Origin: Sphingomonas_E sp042693015
GTDB taxonomy: Bacteria > Pseudomonadota > Alphaproteobacteria > Sphingomonadales > Sphingomonadaceae
Assembly (NCBI RefSeq): GCF_042693015.1
Contig: NZ_CP170544.1
Location: 1,426,001-1,490,000 of the forward strand
Length of the DNA: 64,000 bases
Direction: 5' to 3'
Within the stretch, counting starts at the first letter, position 1, and each line of letters begins with the position of its first letter. This document shows, piece by piece, positions 53,037 through 61,552 of this stretch. Both the position numbers and the translations under genes were made by a program. The notes under the pieces were generated by a model. It was not told the origin of the DNA and made no database searches. It worked only from the letters and a program-made list of their open reading frames with translations.

Positions 53037-53972
53037 TCATGCGAACCGGAACTGCTTTCCGATCGCCTGGTCAAGCGCTGAATTCTCGATGATGAAGCCC
53101 GAAAGATATTCGTGGAGCCCGCCGCCGATGATCGTGCCGATGGTCGTGCGGTTGAGCGCGCTCTGCCGCTGGCGCGCCAGCCGATCGGCCTCGCCCTGCA
53201 AACCGGTACGCTTGCCGAGCAGGGTGAGGTGATTGACCACCTCGTCCGCGGAGGCTGCCAGCGACCGCGGCAGCTCGCGCCGGTGGATCAGCAATTCCGC
53301 CACCTGCACGGGGCGCAGGCCGTCGCGATAGAGCCAGCGATAGGCGGTGACGGCGGAGACGGTGTGGAGGATCGTCGTCCACTGGTCGCGGTCGATGACG
53401 CCGCCGACCAGCTCGCCCCGCGGCAGCAACAGATGATATTTGACGTCGATCAGCCGCGCGGTGTTGTCCGCCCGCTCGACCGCCGCACCCAGGCCGATGA
53501 ACCAGGATGGCTCATTGCGCAGCATCCGGTGCAGCGCGCCTTCAAAGCCACGTGTCTCCGCCTTCACCGCGTCGACCAGCGCCAGCGTCGCCTGCGTGCC
53601 GCCGGTCGATGAGCGGTCGCGCAGGCCCAGCCACGCGCGGTTGATGGCTTCCCATGCCTCGCGGGACAGCGCCGTCCGCACCGCACGTGCATTGCTGCGC
53701 GCCTTGTCCAGGCAAGACCGGATCGAACTCGAATTATCGAGCGCGAGCGTCAGGTAACGCGCGACATTCTGCGGCGTCAGTGTCTCCCCGGTCGCCGTGA
53801 AATCGAAATCCGCGGCCGCGACCAGCAGCGCGCTTTCCCACGCGCCCTTACCCGCAGGCCGGGCAGACAAGGCATCCAGGCGGATCGTCGCCTCGATCAG
53901 CCGCGCGGTGAATTCGGCGCGCTCGACATAGCGGCCCAGCCAATAGAGCGATGCAGCGGTGCGGCTTAGCAT
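53037..53972 (-). CDS. alpha-E domain protein
   Basis: A 311-residue all-helical protein of the alpha-E family (COG2307 type): MLSRTAASLYWLGRYVERAEF at the N-terminus, IGLGAAVERADNTARLIDVKYH in the middle. Members always accompany circularly permuted ATP-grasp proteins; the function is unknown. The start overlaps the ATP-grasp stop by one base (TGATG). Confidence 0.93.
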   Translation of the reverse strand: MLSRTAASLYWLGRYVERAEFTARLIEATIRLDALSARPAGKGAWESALLVAAADFDFTATGETLTPQNVARYLTLALDNSSSIRSCLDKARSNARAVRTALSREAWEAINRAWLGLRDRSSTGGTQATLALVDAVKAETRGFEGALHRMLRNEPSWFIGLGAAVERADNTARLIDVKYHLLLPRGELVGGVIDRDQWTTILHTVSAVTAYRWLYRDGLRPVQVAELLIHRRELPRSLAASADEVVNHLTLLGKRTGLQGEADRLARQRQSALNRTTIGTIIGGGLHEYLSGFIIENSALDQAIGKQFRFA

Positions 53973-55420
53973 CAGCGGCCTCCCGTCGCATGGTCGAGCA
54001 GGATCAGGCTGTCCTTGGTGCCGCCGCCCTGGCTCGAATTGACGACCAGCGAACCCTCGCGCAGCGCCACGCGCGTCAGCCCGCCCGGCACGATCGTCAC
54101 GCCATTGGCGCCTGACAGCACGAACGGCCGGAAATCGACGTGACGAGGTGCGATGCCACTGTCCGTCAGCGTCGGCACGGTCGAAAGCGCCAGCGTCGGC
54201 TGGGCGATATAGCGGTGCGGCTCCGCCACCAAAGCCGCGCGGAAATTCTCGATCTCCTGCCTGGTCGCGGTCGGCCCGACGAGCATCCCGTAGCCGCCCG
54301 AACCGTCGACCAGCTTCACGACCAGTTCGGGCAGATGCTCCAGCACATATTTCAGGCAGTCCGGCTCACGACAGCGCCACGTCTCGACATTAGGCAGCTT
54401 GGCGTCACTGCCGGTATAATATTTCACGATCTCCGGCATATAGCTGTAGATCGCCTTGTCGTCGGCAATGCCCGTGCCGGGCGCATTCACCAGGGTCACA
54501 TTACCCGCCATATAGGCCGCGATCAGCCCCGGCACGCCCAGCACGGAGTCCGGCATGAACACCAGCGGGTCGATATAATCGTCGTCGATGCGGCGGTAGA
54601 TGACGTCGACGCGCACCAGCCCCTCGATCGTCTTCATCCAGACCACGTCGTCGTCGACCAGCAGGTCCGCCGCTTCTACCAACTCGATCCCCATCGAATC
54701 GGCGAGGAAGCTGTGTTCGTAGAAAGCGGAATTGAAGTGGCCTGGTGTCAGCAGAACGCACACTGGGTTGCTTGATCGCCCTTCCGGCGCCACCGAACGC
54801 AGCGTCTCGTGCAGCGCATCGGGATAATTGTCGACCGCGGCCACCGGGAACATCTCGAATAGTTCGGGGCACAGCCGCAGCATCGCCTCGCGATTTTCCA
54901 GCATGTAGGAAACGCCCGATGGCGTGCGGGCATTATCCTCCAGCACGAAGAATTCGTCGGGTCCGGTCCGGACGAGATCGATGCCGCAGATATGGGCGAA
55001 GATGCCGTGTGCCGGCCGCGTGCCGGCCAGGATCGGGCGAAACTGCGGATTGCCCAGGATCAGCTCGGCGGGCACGATCCCGTCGGCGATGATCTTCCGA
55101 TTGCCATAGACGTCTTCCAGGAAGGCATTGATCGCCTCCACCCGCTGCACCAGCCCTTCCGAAAGGCCGGTCCATTCTGACGCGGTGAAGATCCGGGGAA
55201 CGATGTCGAAGGGGATGATCCGTTCCGCCGCCTCTTCCTCGCCATAGACGGCGAAGGTGATCCCCAATTGTCGGAAGGCGGCTTCGGCGGCTTGCTGGCG
55301 CCGATCGAGTTCGGCGGCTGGGGTATGTTTTATCCAGTCGCTCAGCGCTGAGAATTCGGGCCTTGCGGCGTCGCCGTCGCCATGCCCCCTGATTTCGTCG
55401 AAAGCGGCTCGTTTCCCCAT
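53972..55420 (-). CDS. circularly permuted ATP-grasp protein (type 2)
   Basis: A 482-residue predicted ligase of the circularly permuted ATP-grasp family (COG2308 type): HICGIDLVRTGPDEFFVLEDN, ARTPSGVSYMLENR, VLLTPGHFNSAFYEHSFLA, and LVVKLVDGSGGYGMLVGP. These are expected to form peptide-like bonds with ATP, but no product is known. It is the first gene of the Anbu set. A strong hairpin lies upstream. Confidence 0.93.
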   Translation of the reverse strand: MGKRAAFDEIRGHGDGDAARPEFSALSDWIKHTPAAELDRRQQAAEAAFRQLGITFAVYGEEEAAERIIPFDIVPRIFTASEWTGLSEGLVQRVEAINAFLEDVYGNRKIIADGIVPAELILGNPQFRPILAGTRPAHGIFAHICGIDLVRTGPDEFFVLEDNARTPSGVSYMLENREAMLRLCPELFEMFPVAAVDNYPDALHETLRSVAPEGRSSNPVCVLLTPGHFNSAFYEHSFLADSMGIELVEAADLLVDDDVVWMKTIEGLVRVDVIYRRIDDDYIDPLVFMPDSVLGVPGLIAAYMAGNVTLVNAPGTGIADDKAIYSYMPEIVKYYTGSDAKLPNVETWRCREPDCLKYVLEHLPELVVKLVDGSGGYGMLVGPTATRQEIENFRAALVAEPHRYIAQPTLALSTVPTLTDSGIAPRHVDFRPFVLSGANGVTIVPGGLTRVALREGSLVVNSSQGGGTKDSLILLDHATGGR

Positions 55421-55465
55421 AGGCTGCGTTTACGCGTCCTTTCTGTTACGGGGAGACTGCAACGC

Positions 55466-55505
55466 TTTGCTGCGCTGCACAAGAGGCTTGTGCAGCGCTC
55501 GCAAA
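55466..55505. repeat. perfect 12-bp hairpin upstream of the Anbu gene set
   Basis: GCGCTGCACAAG (55472-55483), loop AGG, CTTGTGCAGCGC (55487-55498), extended by TTTGC/GCAAA outside a small internal loop. It sits 46 bp before the ATP-grasp start and 31 bp after the SnoaL-like stop. Neither side has a T-tract, so a leader structure or operator is as likely as termination. Confidence 0.7.
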
Positions 55506-55536
55506 ACAATGGGGGACGGATGCCCCCTCCCGTTTC

Positions 55537-55962
55537 TCAGACGCTCATGAAATCGGGATAGCGGGCCAGAAGTTCCCCGAATTCGTTATCCGAGATGTTG
55601 AATTCGAAATGCTGCGCGTCCTCGGACTGGCGCAGGCCATAGACATTGTCCCACGCCCAGCCCGGCGCGCCATTCTTCGGATGGATCTCCCACTTCAGAT
55701 GGCAGAGCGCGCCGGTGCCAGAAACCGGCTCGACGCGGAAACCGGAAAGCCGGATGTCCAGGCCAAGACCGCCACGCTGGAAGCGGTCGAGATGCGCCTG
55801 CACCGATCCATTCGCGTCGGCGGCATCCTCGAAGCGGGAGATGTAGCCGCCCGTGAACGAAATGTAGGGAAAGCCGTAATGGCCGGCCAGCGCCGCCGCG
55901 GTCCCGCTCGCCATCGCATCGCCATAGCTGCGGCAGAACTGGTTGGCGCGTTCGATATCCAT
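55537..55962 (-). CDS. SnoaL-like / NTF2-fold hypothetical protein
   Basis: A 141-residue soluble protein with the pattern of the NTF2-like cone fold: an N-terminal helix (RANQFCRSYGDAMASG), a helix-strand region around HYGFPYISFTGGYISRF, then strands (LDIRLSGFRVEPVSGTGALCHLKWEIH). Small-molecule enzymes and binding proteins share this fold. No catalytic pattern is obvious and the function is unknown. It is probably monocistronic. Confidence 0.65.
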   Translation of the reverse strand: MDIERANQFCRSYGDAMASGTAAALAGHYGFPYISFTGGYISRFEDAADANGSVQAHLDRFQRGGLGLDIRLSGFRVEPVSGTGALCHLKWEIHPKNGAPGWAWDNVYGLRQSEDAQHFEFNISDNEFGELLARYPDFMSV

Positions 55963-56025
55963 GATTCGTCTCTCCCATTTAGTTTCGTATGTTCACTAAA
56001 TCGGAGAACGTGGTTCGCCAAACGC

Positions 56026-56061
56026 AAAAAGGCCGGCGGAGTCCCCCAACTCCACCGGCCT
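56026..56061 (-). terminator. intrinsic terminator of ctrA
   Basis: On the minus strand a 13-bp stem (AGGCCGG-T-GGAGT with ACTCC-G-CCGGCCT, one G-U pair), loop TGGGGG, then TTTT. It lies 26 bp after the ctrA stop. Confidence 0.9.
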
Positions 56062-56086
56062 CGGCATTCCCTCAACGGAAATTTCG

Positions 56087-56788
56087 TCAGGCGACCTGGG
56101 CGATGCCGCCTTCTTCGGGATCGCGCAGCACATAGCCGCGACCCCAAACCGTCTCGATATAATTGTCGCCGCTGCATGCCAGGCTGAGCTTCTTGCGCAG
56201 CTTGCAAATAAACACGTCGATGATCTTGAGCTCGGGCTCGTCCATGCCGCCATAAAGGTGGTTCAGGAACATTTCCTTGGTCAAGGTCGTGCCCTTGCGG
56301 AGCGAAAGCAGCTCCAGCATCGCATATTCCTTGCCGGTCAGGTGGACGCGGGCACCATCGACCTCAACGGTCTTGGCATCCAAGTTCACCGCCAGCTTGC
56401 CGGTGCGGATCACCGACTGCGAATGGCCCTTGGAACGGCGGACGACCGCATGGATGCGGGCGACCAGCTCTTCGCGATGGAAGGGCTTGGTCACATAATC
56501 GTCGGCACCGAAGCCGAGCGCGCGGACCTTGGAGTCCATCTCGGAAATGCCCGACAGGATCAGCACTGGCGTCTGCACCCGCGAAGCGCGCAGCTTCTTC
56601 AGCACGTCATAGCCGTGCATGTCCGGCAGGTTTAGGTCGAGCGCAATCAGGTCGTAATCGTACAGCTTGCCCAGATCGAGGCCCTCTTCGCCCAGATCGG
56701 TCGTGTAGACGTTGAAGCCCTCGGCATTCAGCATCAGTTCGATGCTCTTCGCCGTCGTCGGCTCATCTTCGATCAGCAGCACACGCAT
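56087..56788 (-). CDS. ctrA: cell-cycle master response regulator CtrA
   Basis: A 233-residue OmpR-type regulator. The receiver (MRVLLIEDEPTTAKSIELML; phospho-Asp51 in LIALDLNLPDM; Lys in YVTKPFHREE) is followed by a near-invariant CtrA DNA-binding domain (LTGKEYAMLELLSLRKGTTL, MFLNHLYGGMDEPELKIID, VFICKLRKKL, ETVWGRGYVLRDPEE). CtrA binds TTAA-N7-TTAA and controls division, motility and polarity genes in alphaproteobacteria. CckA (15.1-17.5 kb) feeds it. The ATG at 56788 is chosen because MRVLL is the universal start. The C-terminus ends in QVA rather than the AlaAla degradation tail of Caulobacter. Confidence 0.98.
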   Translation of the reverse strand: MRVLLIEDEPTTAKSIELMLNAEGFNVYTTDLGEEGLDLGKLYDYDLIALDLNLPDMHGYDVLKKLRASRVQTPVLILSGISEMDSKVRALGFGADDYVTKPFHREELVARIHAVVRRSKGHSQSVIRTGKLAVNLDAKTVEVDGARVHLTGKEYAMLELLSLRKGTTLTKEMFLNHLYGGMDEPELKIIDVFICKLRKKLSLACSGDNYIETVWGRGYVLRDPEEGGIAQVA

Positions 56789-56867
56789 AGTGATCCCCCT
56801 CGCCAGACGGTGCATGGTTAGCCCGTCATGCGAATTGATTAACCACTAGATTGATGAACGCAAAAGG

Positions 56868-56882
56868 TTAAAGCGGGGTTAA
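56868..56882. promoter_or_regulatory. perfect CtrA box in the ctrA promoter
   Basis: TTAA-AGCGGGG-TTAA exactly matches the CtrA consensus TTAA-N7-TTAA. It lies 80-94 bp upstream of the ctrA ATG, between ctrA and the last small gene of the chemotaxis operon, pointing to autoregulation. Confidence 0.8.
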
Positions 56883-56902
56883 GTCGAAAACAGCCTTATG
56901 CG

Positions 56903-57163
56903 TCAAACCGTTCCCAAGCGGCGGCAGATGCTCTCCAGCGTGATTTTCCCGGCGGCTTCGCTGATGTCCTGCGCGCGCAAGATGGTGGCGATCGCCGCCT
57001 GCCGCTGGCCGATATCGTCCAGCGACTGAAGTTCGGCCATATGCTGCGCGGCGACCGCCGGGTTGCTGCACAAAGCCATGCCCAGCCGCTCCAACGTCGC
57101 ACGGGCCGCATCCAGTTCGTCGGCCAGCAGGCCGAGGATGCGGATGTCGCTATCCCCCGCCAT
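56903..57163 (-). CDS. small orphan protein of the chemotaxis operon (86 residues)
   Basis: An 86-residue, mostly helical, acidic soluble protein (ILGLLADELDAARATLERLG, SLDDIGQRQAAIATIL, ITLESICRRLG). It starts 1 bp after the second cheB stop, so it is expressed with the chemotaxis genes, and ends just before the ctrA promoter. No known Che family (CheE, CheU, CheX, CheZ) was recognised; helical size would suit a protein-binding adaptor. Confidence 0.65.
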   Translation of the reverse strand: MAGDSDIRILGLLADELDAARATLERLGMALCSNPAVAAQHMAELQSLDDIGQRQAAIATILRAQDISEAAGKITLESICRRLGTV

Positions 57164-57164
57164 C

Positions 57165-58205
57165 TCAAGCCGCCTGCGCGCGGCGGCATTCGCCGAGAAG
57201 GATGCCGCCGATCTCGTCCAGCGTCGCCGTCCTTACCGCAGCGCCAGCCGCAACAGCCGCAGCCGGCGCCTCCCGCACCATCGCAGTCGCGGGATCCTGG
57301 ACAATGGTGCCGCCGCCGGCTGCGCGCAGCGCCTTCAGCCCCGCAGCGCCGTCATTGCCCATGCCCGTCAGCATCACGCCGACCGAATCCATCTTTGCGG
57401 TCTTGGCGAGCGTTGCGAACAACAGGCTTGCTGAAGGCCGGCTGCCGGCCACCGGGTCCGATGCGATCAACCGCATCGACGCATCGGGCCAGCGATCGAC
57501 CACCACATGGAAGCGCGGATCGGCGGCGAGATAGATATTGCCCTGGGCCAGCGCCAGGCCGTCTTGTGCAAGCTGCACCTTGGCCTTGGTCGCATTGCCC
57601 AGTCGGGCGACAAGCGGTTCGACGAAATCGGGGTCCAGCGCCATCACGATCACCGTGGGCGGGCAGTTCGCCGGGAATTCCGGGATGATCTGCAGCAGCG
57701 CATCGACGCCGCCGGTGCCGCCGCTGATCGCGACGATGCGGCCGTTCCAGTCGAACTGCTCCTCCGCCATCCGCGTCGGCTTGCGCCGCTCGCCCGAAGG
57801 CACCCGGCCGGATGCCGCCGCGCGCACCAGCGCCGTCAGCTTCGGCGCCAGCTTGGCGAACTCCTCCATCGTCGCCTGGGTCGGCTTGGGGAAGCATTCC
57901 ACCGCGCCCAGCTCCAGCGCGCGCAGCGATGCGGCCGCGCCCTTCTGGGTCAGCGTCGACAGCATCACCACCGGCATCGGCCGGTCGCGCATCACCTCTT
58001 CCAGAAATTCCAGCCCGCTCATGCCGGGCATCTCGACGTCCAAAGTCATGACGTCGGGCTTCAGCGCCGCGATCTGATCGCGCGCTTCATTGGCATCGCC
58101 GGCATGGCCGATCACCTGGATACCGTCAGCCTGTTCCAGCACGCCGCTGAACAGCGCGCGCATCGTAACCGAATCGTCCACCACCAGAACACGAACTTGC
58201 GACAT
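57165..58205 (-). CDS. CheB-like protein with inactive methylesterase domain
   Basis: A 346-residue CheB architecture. The receiver is intact (VVDDSVTMR, Asp56 in TLDVEMPGM, Lys in FPKP), and the C-terminal methylesterase-like domain spans about 155-340. The catalytic triad is not kept. GASTGG appears as SGGTGG, so Gly163 (codon 57717-57719) replaces Ser. QHM appears as MAL, so Ala189 (57639-57641) replaces His. Only Asp285 (LTGMGNDGA) remains. A complete CheB is encoded five genes upstream (59657-60682). It lies 31 bp after cheW. Confidence 0.9.
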   Translation of the reverse strand: MSQVRVLVVDDSVTMRALFSGVLEQADGIQVIGHAGDANEARDQIAALKPDVMTLDVEMPGMSGLEFLEEVMRDRPMPVVMLSTLTQKGAAASLRALELGAVECFPKPTQATMEEFAKLAPKLTALVRAAASGRVPSGERRKPTRMAEEQFDWNGRIVAISGGTGGVDALLQIIPEFPANCPPTVIVMALDPDFVEPLVARLGNATKAKVQLAQDGLALAQGNIYLAADPRFHVVVDRWPDASMRLIASDPVAGSRPSASLLFATLAKTAKMDSVGVMLTGMGNDGAAGLKALRAAGGGTIVQDPATAMVREAPAAAVAAGAAVRTATLDEIGGILLGECRRAQAA

Positions 58206-58236
58206 TTATTATTTTCCTTGGGGAGGCGTGGAAATC

Positions 58237-58683
58237 TCAGGCTGCTTCGGCGATCGGTTCAACTCCACTCTCTGCCAGGCGGTCAAGATGGAGTACCATC
58301 ACCATCCGGCCGTCGACGGGAACCAGCCCTTCGAGAAAACTGTCCGCAGCCTCGTTGCCGAGCGTCGGCGCGGGCTGCAATTCGGCCTCATCGATCGAAA
58401 CGATGTCATTGACGGCATCAACGATCAGACCCTGCAACTGATCCGCGATCTGCACGACGATGATGACGTGGCGGCCGGTCGGATCGGTCAGCCCCCAGCC
58501 CAGCCGCGCCGAAAGATCGAGCACGGGCAGCACCGTACCGCGCAGGTTGACGACACCGCGAACGTGCGGCGCTGCGTGCGGCAGGATGGTGGTGGGCGTC
58601 CAGGCGCGGATTTCCCGGATCGCCATGATGTCCACACCCAGGAACTGTTCCCCGAGCTGGAAGGTGATGAGCTGGCGCGACAT
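58237..58683 (-). CDS. cheW: chemotaxis coupling protein CheW
   Basis: A 148-residue CheW that links receptors to CheA: LITFQLGEQFLGVDIMAIREIRAW, VRGVVNLRGTVLPVLDL, HVIIVVQIADQLQGLIVDAVNDIVSI. It lies 24 bp downstream of cheY. Confidence 0.95.
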   Translation of the reverse strand: MSRQLITFQLGEQFLGVDIMAIREIRAWTPTTILPHAAPHVRGVVNLRGTVLPVLDLSARLGWGLTDPTGRHVIIVVQIADQLQGLIVDAVNDIVSIDEAELQPAPTLGNEAADSFLEGLVPVDGRMVMVLHLDRLAESGVEPIAEAA

Positions 58684-58707
58684 ATTCTATTTCCTTGGGT
58701 GCAGCAG

Positions 58708-59073
58708 TCAGTGAGAAACCCGGCGGATGGCCGAGGCAAGCTTTTCCGGGTCGAACGGTTTGACGATCCAGCCGGTCGCGCCGGCCTGGCGGGCGCGCGC
58801 CTTCTTGTCGTCTGAACTTTCGGTGGTCAGGACCAGGATCGGCATGTCGCGGAAGCGCGGCCGCGACCGCAATTCCTCGATCAGGCCGAAGCCGTCCATG
58901 CGCGGCATGTTGATGTCGGTGATGACAAGGCTGGGCGCATTGGCGTCGAGCCATTCGAGCGCCGCCACGCCGTCTTCGGCCTCGGCCACGGCATAGCCGC
59001 GCTCGGTCAGCGCGCTGCGCAACAACATGCGCATGCTGGGCGAGTCGTCGACGGCCAGAATCGTCTTGGACAT
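58708..59073 (-). CDS. cheY: chemotaxis response regulator CheY
   Basis: A 121-residue receiver: ILAVDDSPSMRMLL, phospho-Asp53 in VITDINMPRMDG, LTTESSDDKKARARQAGATGW and Lys in IVKPFDP. The TTESSDDKK stretch is typical of chemotaxis CheY. A TTG start three codons upstream is possible; the ATG at 59073 is taken. Confidence 0.94.
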   Translation of the reverse strand: MSKTILAVDDSPSMRMLLRSALTERGYAVAEAEDGVAALEWLDANAPSLVITDINMPRMDGFGLIEELRSRPRFRDMPILVLTTESSDDKKARARQAGATGWIVKPFDPEKLASAIRRVSH

Positions 59074-59117
59074 GGGTTTCAATCTCCGGGTCGTCTGCTC
59101 TCGTCGGGCATCTGTGG

Positions 59118-59660
59118 TTAAAAAAGCTCTACATCGCCGCCATGGATGGGCCGCGGCGGCGCCCTTGTTTCCTCGATGGGAACATCGGTCCCCACCGCCT
59201 TGCAGCGCACCTGTCCCTGCGCGGCGCGGAAATCCACGCGGCGCGGCGTGGTGCCGCCGATATTGGCCTGGCTCAGCGCGATGCCGTCCTTGACCAGAAA
59301 CTCCTTGGCGAAGCGGCCATTGTCGGTGCCGATTTCACGCATGCCGGCGTGAAGATTCGCGCCGCCATAGAGATGCGCGCGCAACCAGGACCGGCTGGCG
59401 CCCTTCTTCAGCATCTCGTTGATCAGCAATTCCATCGCATAGACGCCGTAGCGCTCGGCCTCGCCATGATCGTGCCTGCGGCCGTGGCGCGGTTCGGACA
59501 GCAGGAAATGGTTCATCCCCCCCAACCGCGCCTGCGGATCGTAGAGGCAGCAGGCGATGCAGCTTCCCAGCACCGTCGTCAGCACGATCGACGGATCGTC
59601 GGTCACGAACGTCGTGCCCTGCATCACATTGATGCGCTGTTCGCGGGTCGGGGCTTTCAT
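59118..59660 (-). CDS. cheD: chemoreceptor glutamine deamidase CheD
   Basis: A 180-residue CheD. Catalytic Cys34 in TVLGSCIACCLYD and His51 in LGGMNHFLL are present, as are HLYGGANL and IGTDNGRFAKEFL. It deamidates receptor glutamines. The ATG at 59660 overlaps the upstream cheB stop (ATGA). Confidence 0.96.
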   Translation of the reverse strand: MKAPTREQRINVMQGTTFVTDDPSIVLTTVLGSCIACCLYDPQARLGGMNHFLLSEPRHGRRHDHGEAERYGVYAMELLINEMLKKGASRSWLRAHLYGGANLHAGMREIGTDNGRFAKEFLVKDGIALSQANIGGTTPRRVDFRAAQGQVRCKAVGTDVPIEETRAPPRPIHGGDVELF

Positions 59661-60682
59661 CGGCTGCACAGCTCGAGCGCCCTTTTCGCGATCCGGTCGA
59701 GCGCCAGTTCCTCTTCCACCGCACCGATCTGGGCCGCCACGCGCGGCATGCCGTAGATCAAAGATGACGCCTCGTTCTGGCCGATCGTCGATGCGCCCAC
59801 CTCGCGCATCTCGCGCAAGCCTTGGGCACCGTCATTGCCCATGCCCGTCAGGATGATGCCCACGGCGCGTTCGCCAAGGCATTGCGCGACCGAACGGAAC
59901 AGCACGTCCACCGCCGGGCAATGGCCGTTGATCGGCGGTGCCTCGACCAGCCGGACATGCGGCTTCTGGCTGCCCCGCACCATCGCGTGCCGGGTGCCGC
60001 CCGGCGCGATATAGACCGTACCCTGCTCCAGCAGATCATCGTCCTGCATCTCCACCACGCGCGGCGCGATCGTATTGTCCAGCCGCCCGGCAAAGCAGGT
60101 CGTGAACAGGGGCGGCATATGCTGGACGATCAGCGTCGGCGGGCAATTTTCGGGGAAGCGCGCCAGCAACGTGCCCAGCGCCTCGACCCCGCCGGTCGAC
60201 GCGCCGATCGCGAGATAACGGCCGTTCCAGGCAAAATCCGCCTGCGGCGCAATGGGCGTGCTCGGCTCCAGCCGGGCCCGCCTGCGGCTGCGCGCCGCCT
60301 GCTTCACCTTGCCGGCCAGTACCCCGTCATCGAGGCACATCAGGTCGGCCATCCCGCCTTCGGGCTTGGGATAGCAATCGACCGCCCCCAGTTCGAGCGC
60401 GCGCAGCGTCGCATCGGCACCTGCTCGGGTCAGCGTCGACACCATCACCACCGGCGTCGGCCGCAGGCGCATGATCTTGTCCAGGAAATCGAGCCCGTTC
60501 ATCTCGGGCATCTCGATATCCAGCGTCACGACATCGGGGTCGAGATCCTTGATCATCTGCCGCGCGACGCTCGCCCGGTCGGCGGTGCCCACCACCTCGA
60601 TCTCCGGGTCGCGCCGCAGCAGCCCGGCCAGCAGCGCACGCATGGTAGGGGAATCGTCGACGATCAGCGTCCGCACCGTCAT
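59657..60682 (-). CDS. cheB: protein-glutamate methylesterase CheB (catalytically complete)
   Basis: A 341-residue CheB. The receiver (LIVDDSPTMRALL, Asp56 region VTLDIEMPEMNG) and methylesterase carry the full triad: Ser162 in AIGASTGG, His188 in IVQHMPP and Asp284 in LTGMGNDGA. It demethylates chemoreceptors when phosphorylated by CheA. It is coupled to cheR and cheD by 4-bp overlaps. Confidence 0.97.
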   Translation of the reverse strand: MTVRTLIVDDSPTMRALLAGLLRRDPEIEVVGTADRASVARQMIKDLDPDVVTLDIEMPEMNGLDFLDKIMRLRPTPVVMVSTLTRAGADATLRALELGAVDCYPKPEGGMADLMCLDDGVLAGKVKQAARSRRRARLEPSTPIAPQADFAWNGRYLAIGASTGGVEALGTLLARFPENCPPTLIVQHMPPLFTTCFAGRLDNTIAPRVVEMQDDDLLEQGTVYIAPGGTRHAMVRGSQKPHVRLVEAPPINGHCPAVDVLFRSVAQCLGERAVGIILTGMGNDGAQGLREMREVGASTIGQNEASSLIYGMPRVAAQIGAVEEELALDRIAKRALELCSR

Positions 60683-61512
60683 GCCGCCACCTTCCGGTAG
60701 ATGGTCTGGCCGACCGACTGGAAATCATTGGCCGCTGGGCCGACCAGCCGCTCGCTATGGCCGATATAGAGATAGCCGCCCGGCGCGAGCTTCTCAGCAA
60801 TGCGGGAGATCAGCCGCGCCTTGGTCGGCTCATCGAAATAGATCATCGTGTTGCGGCAGAAGACGACGTCGAACCGGCCCTGGATCGGCCATTCGTGCAG
60901 CAGGTTGAGCTGGCGGAACCGGATCAGTTCGCGCACGCCGTCGCGCATCTGGACGCCGTCGCTTTGCATGTCGGTCCAGGCCGAACGCAGCGCCATCGGA
61001 ATCTCCTGCGCGGTCGCCGTCGGATAGAGGCCCCGCCGCCCGGTTTCGAGCACCTGGGCGTTGAGGTCGCTCGCCAGCGCCACCACGTCGCCGTTGCGGA
61101 TCGCGCGCGCTTCCTGCGGGTCCGCGCCCAGCAAGGTCAGCATCAGCGAATGCACTTCTTCGCCGCTCGACGATCCGGCCGACCACAGCCGCACCTTCTC
61201 CCGCCGCGCCGCCTTGGTCAGCAGCGCCGGCCGCACCTGCGCCGCGAAATGCTCGAAATGATGGTTTTCACGGAAGAATTTGGTGTGGTTTGTGGTCAAG
61301 GCCTCGATCGCGCGGGCACGCTCGTCACGGTCGTTGCGCAGCAACGCCACATAGGCGCGGAAATTGTCGAGGCCACGCGCGCGCACCAGCTTGCCCAGCC
61401 GCGCATAGACCAGCATCGCCTTGCCTTCGGTCAGCACGATCCCGGCATGGCTGTGGACCATCGCCGCGATCGCCTCGAAATCCTCGCGCGCAAAGGGGAA
61501 GGCGTCGGTCAT
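60679..61512 (-). CDS. cheR: chemotaxis protein methyltransferase CheR
   Basis: A 277-residue SAM-dependent receptor methyltransferase: helical N domain (IAAMVHSHAGIVLTEGK), TTNHTKFFRENHHFEHF, RLWSAGSSSGEEVHSL (SAM loop), FDVVFCRNTMIYF, and GGYLYIGHSE. The ATG at 61512 gives the family-length N-terminus; another lies 12 codons upstream. Confidence 0.95.
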   Translation of the reverse strand: MTDAFPFAREDFEAIAAMVHSHAGIVLTEGKAMLVYARLGKLVRARGLDNFRAYVALLRNDRDERARAIEALTTNHTKFFRENHHFEHFAAQVRPALLTKAARREKVRLWSAGSSSGEEVHSLMLTLLGADPQEARAIRNGDVVALASDLNAQVLETGRRGLYPTATAQEIPMALRSAWTDMQSDGVQMRDGVRELIRFRQLNLLHEWPIQGRFDVVFCRNTMIYFDEPTKARLISRIAEKLAPGGYLYIGHSERLVGPAANDFQSVGQTIYRKVAA

Positions 61513-61552
61513 GCCGCCATCGTCCCCGCCGAACTGCCCCGCCGCCATGGCG

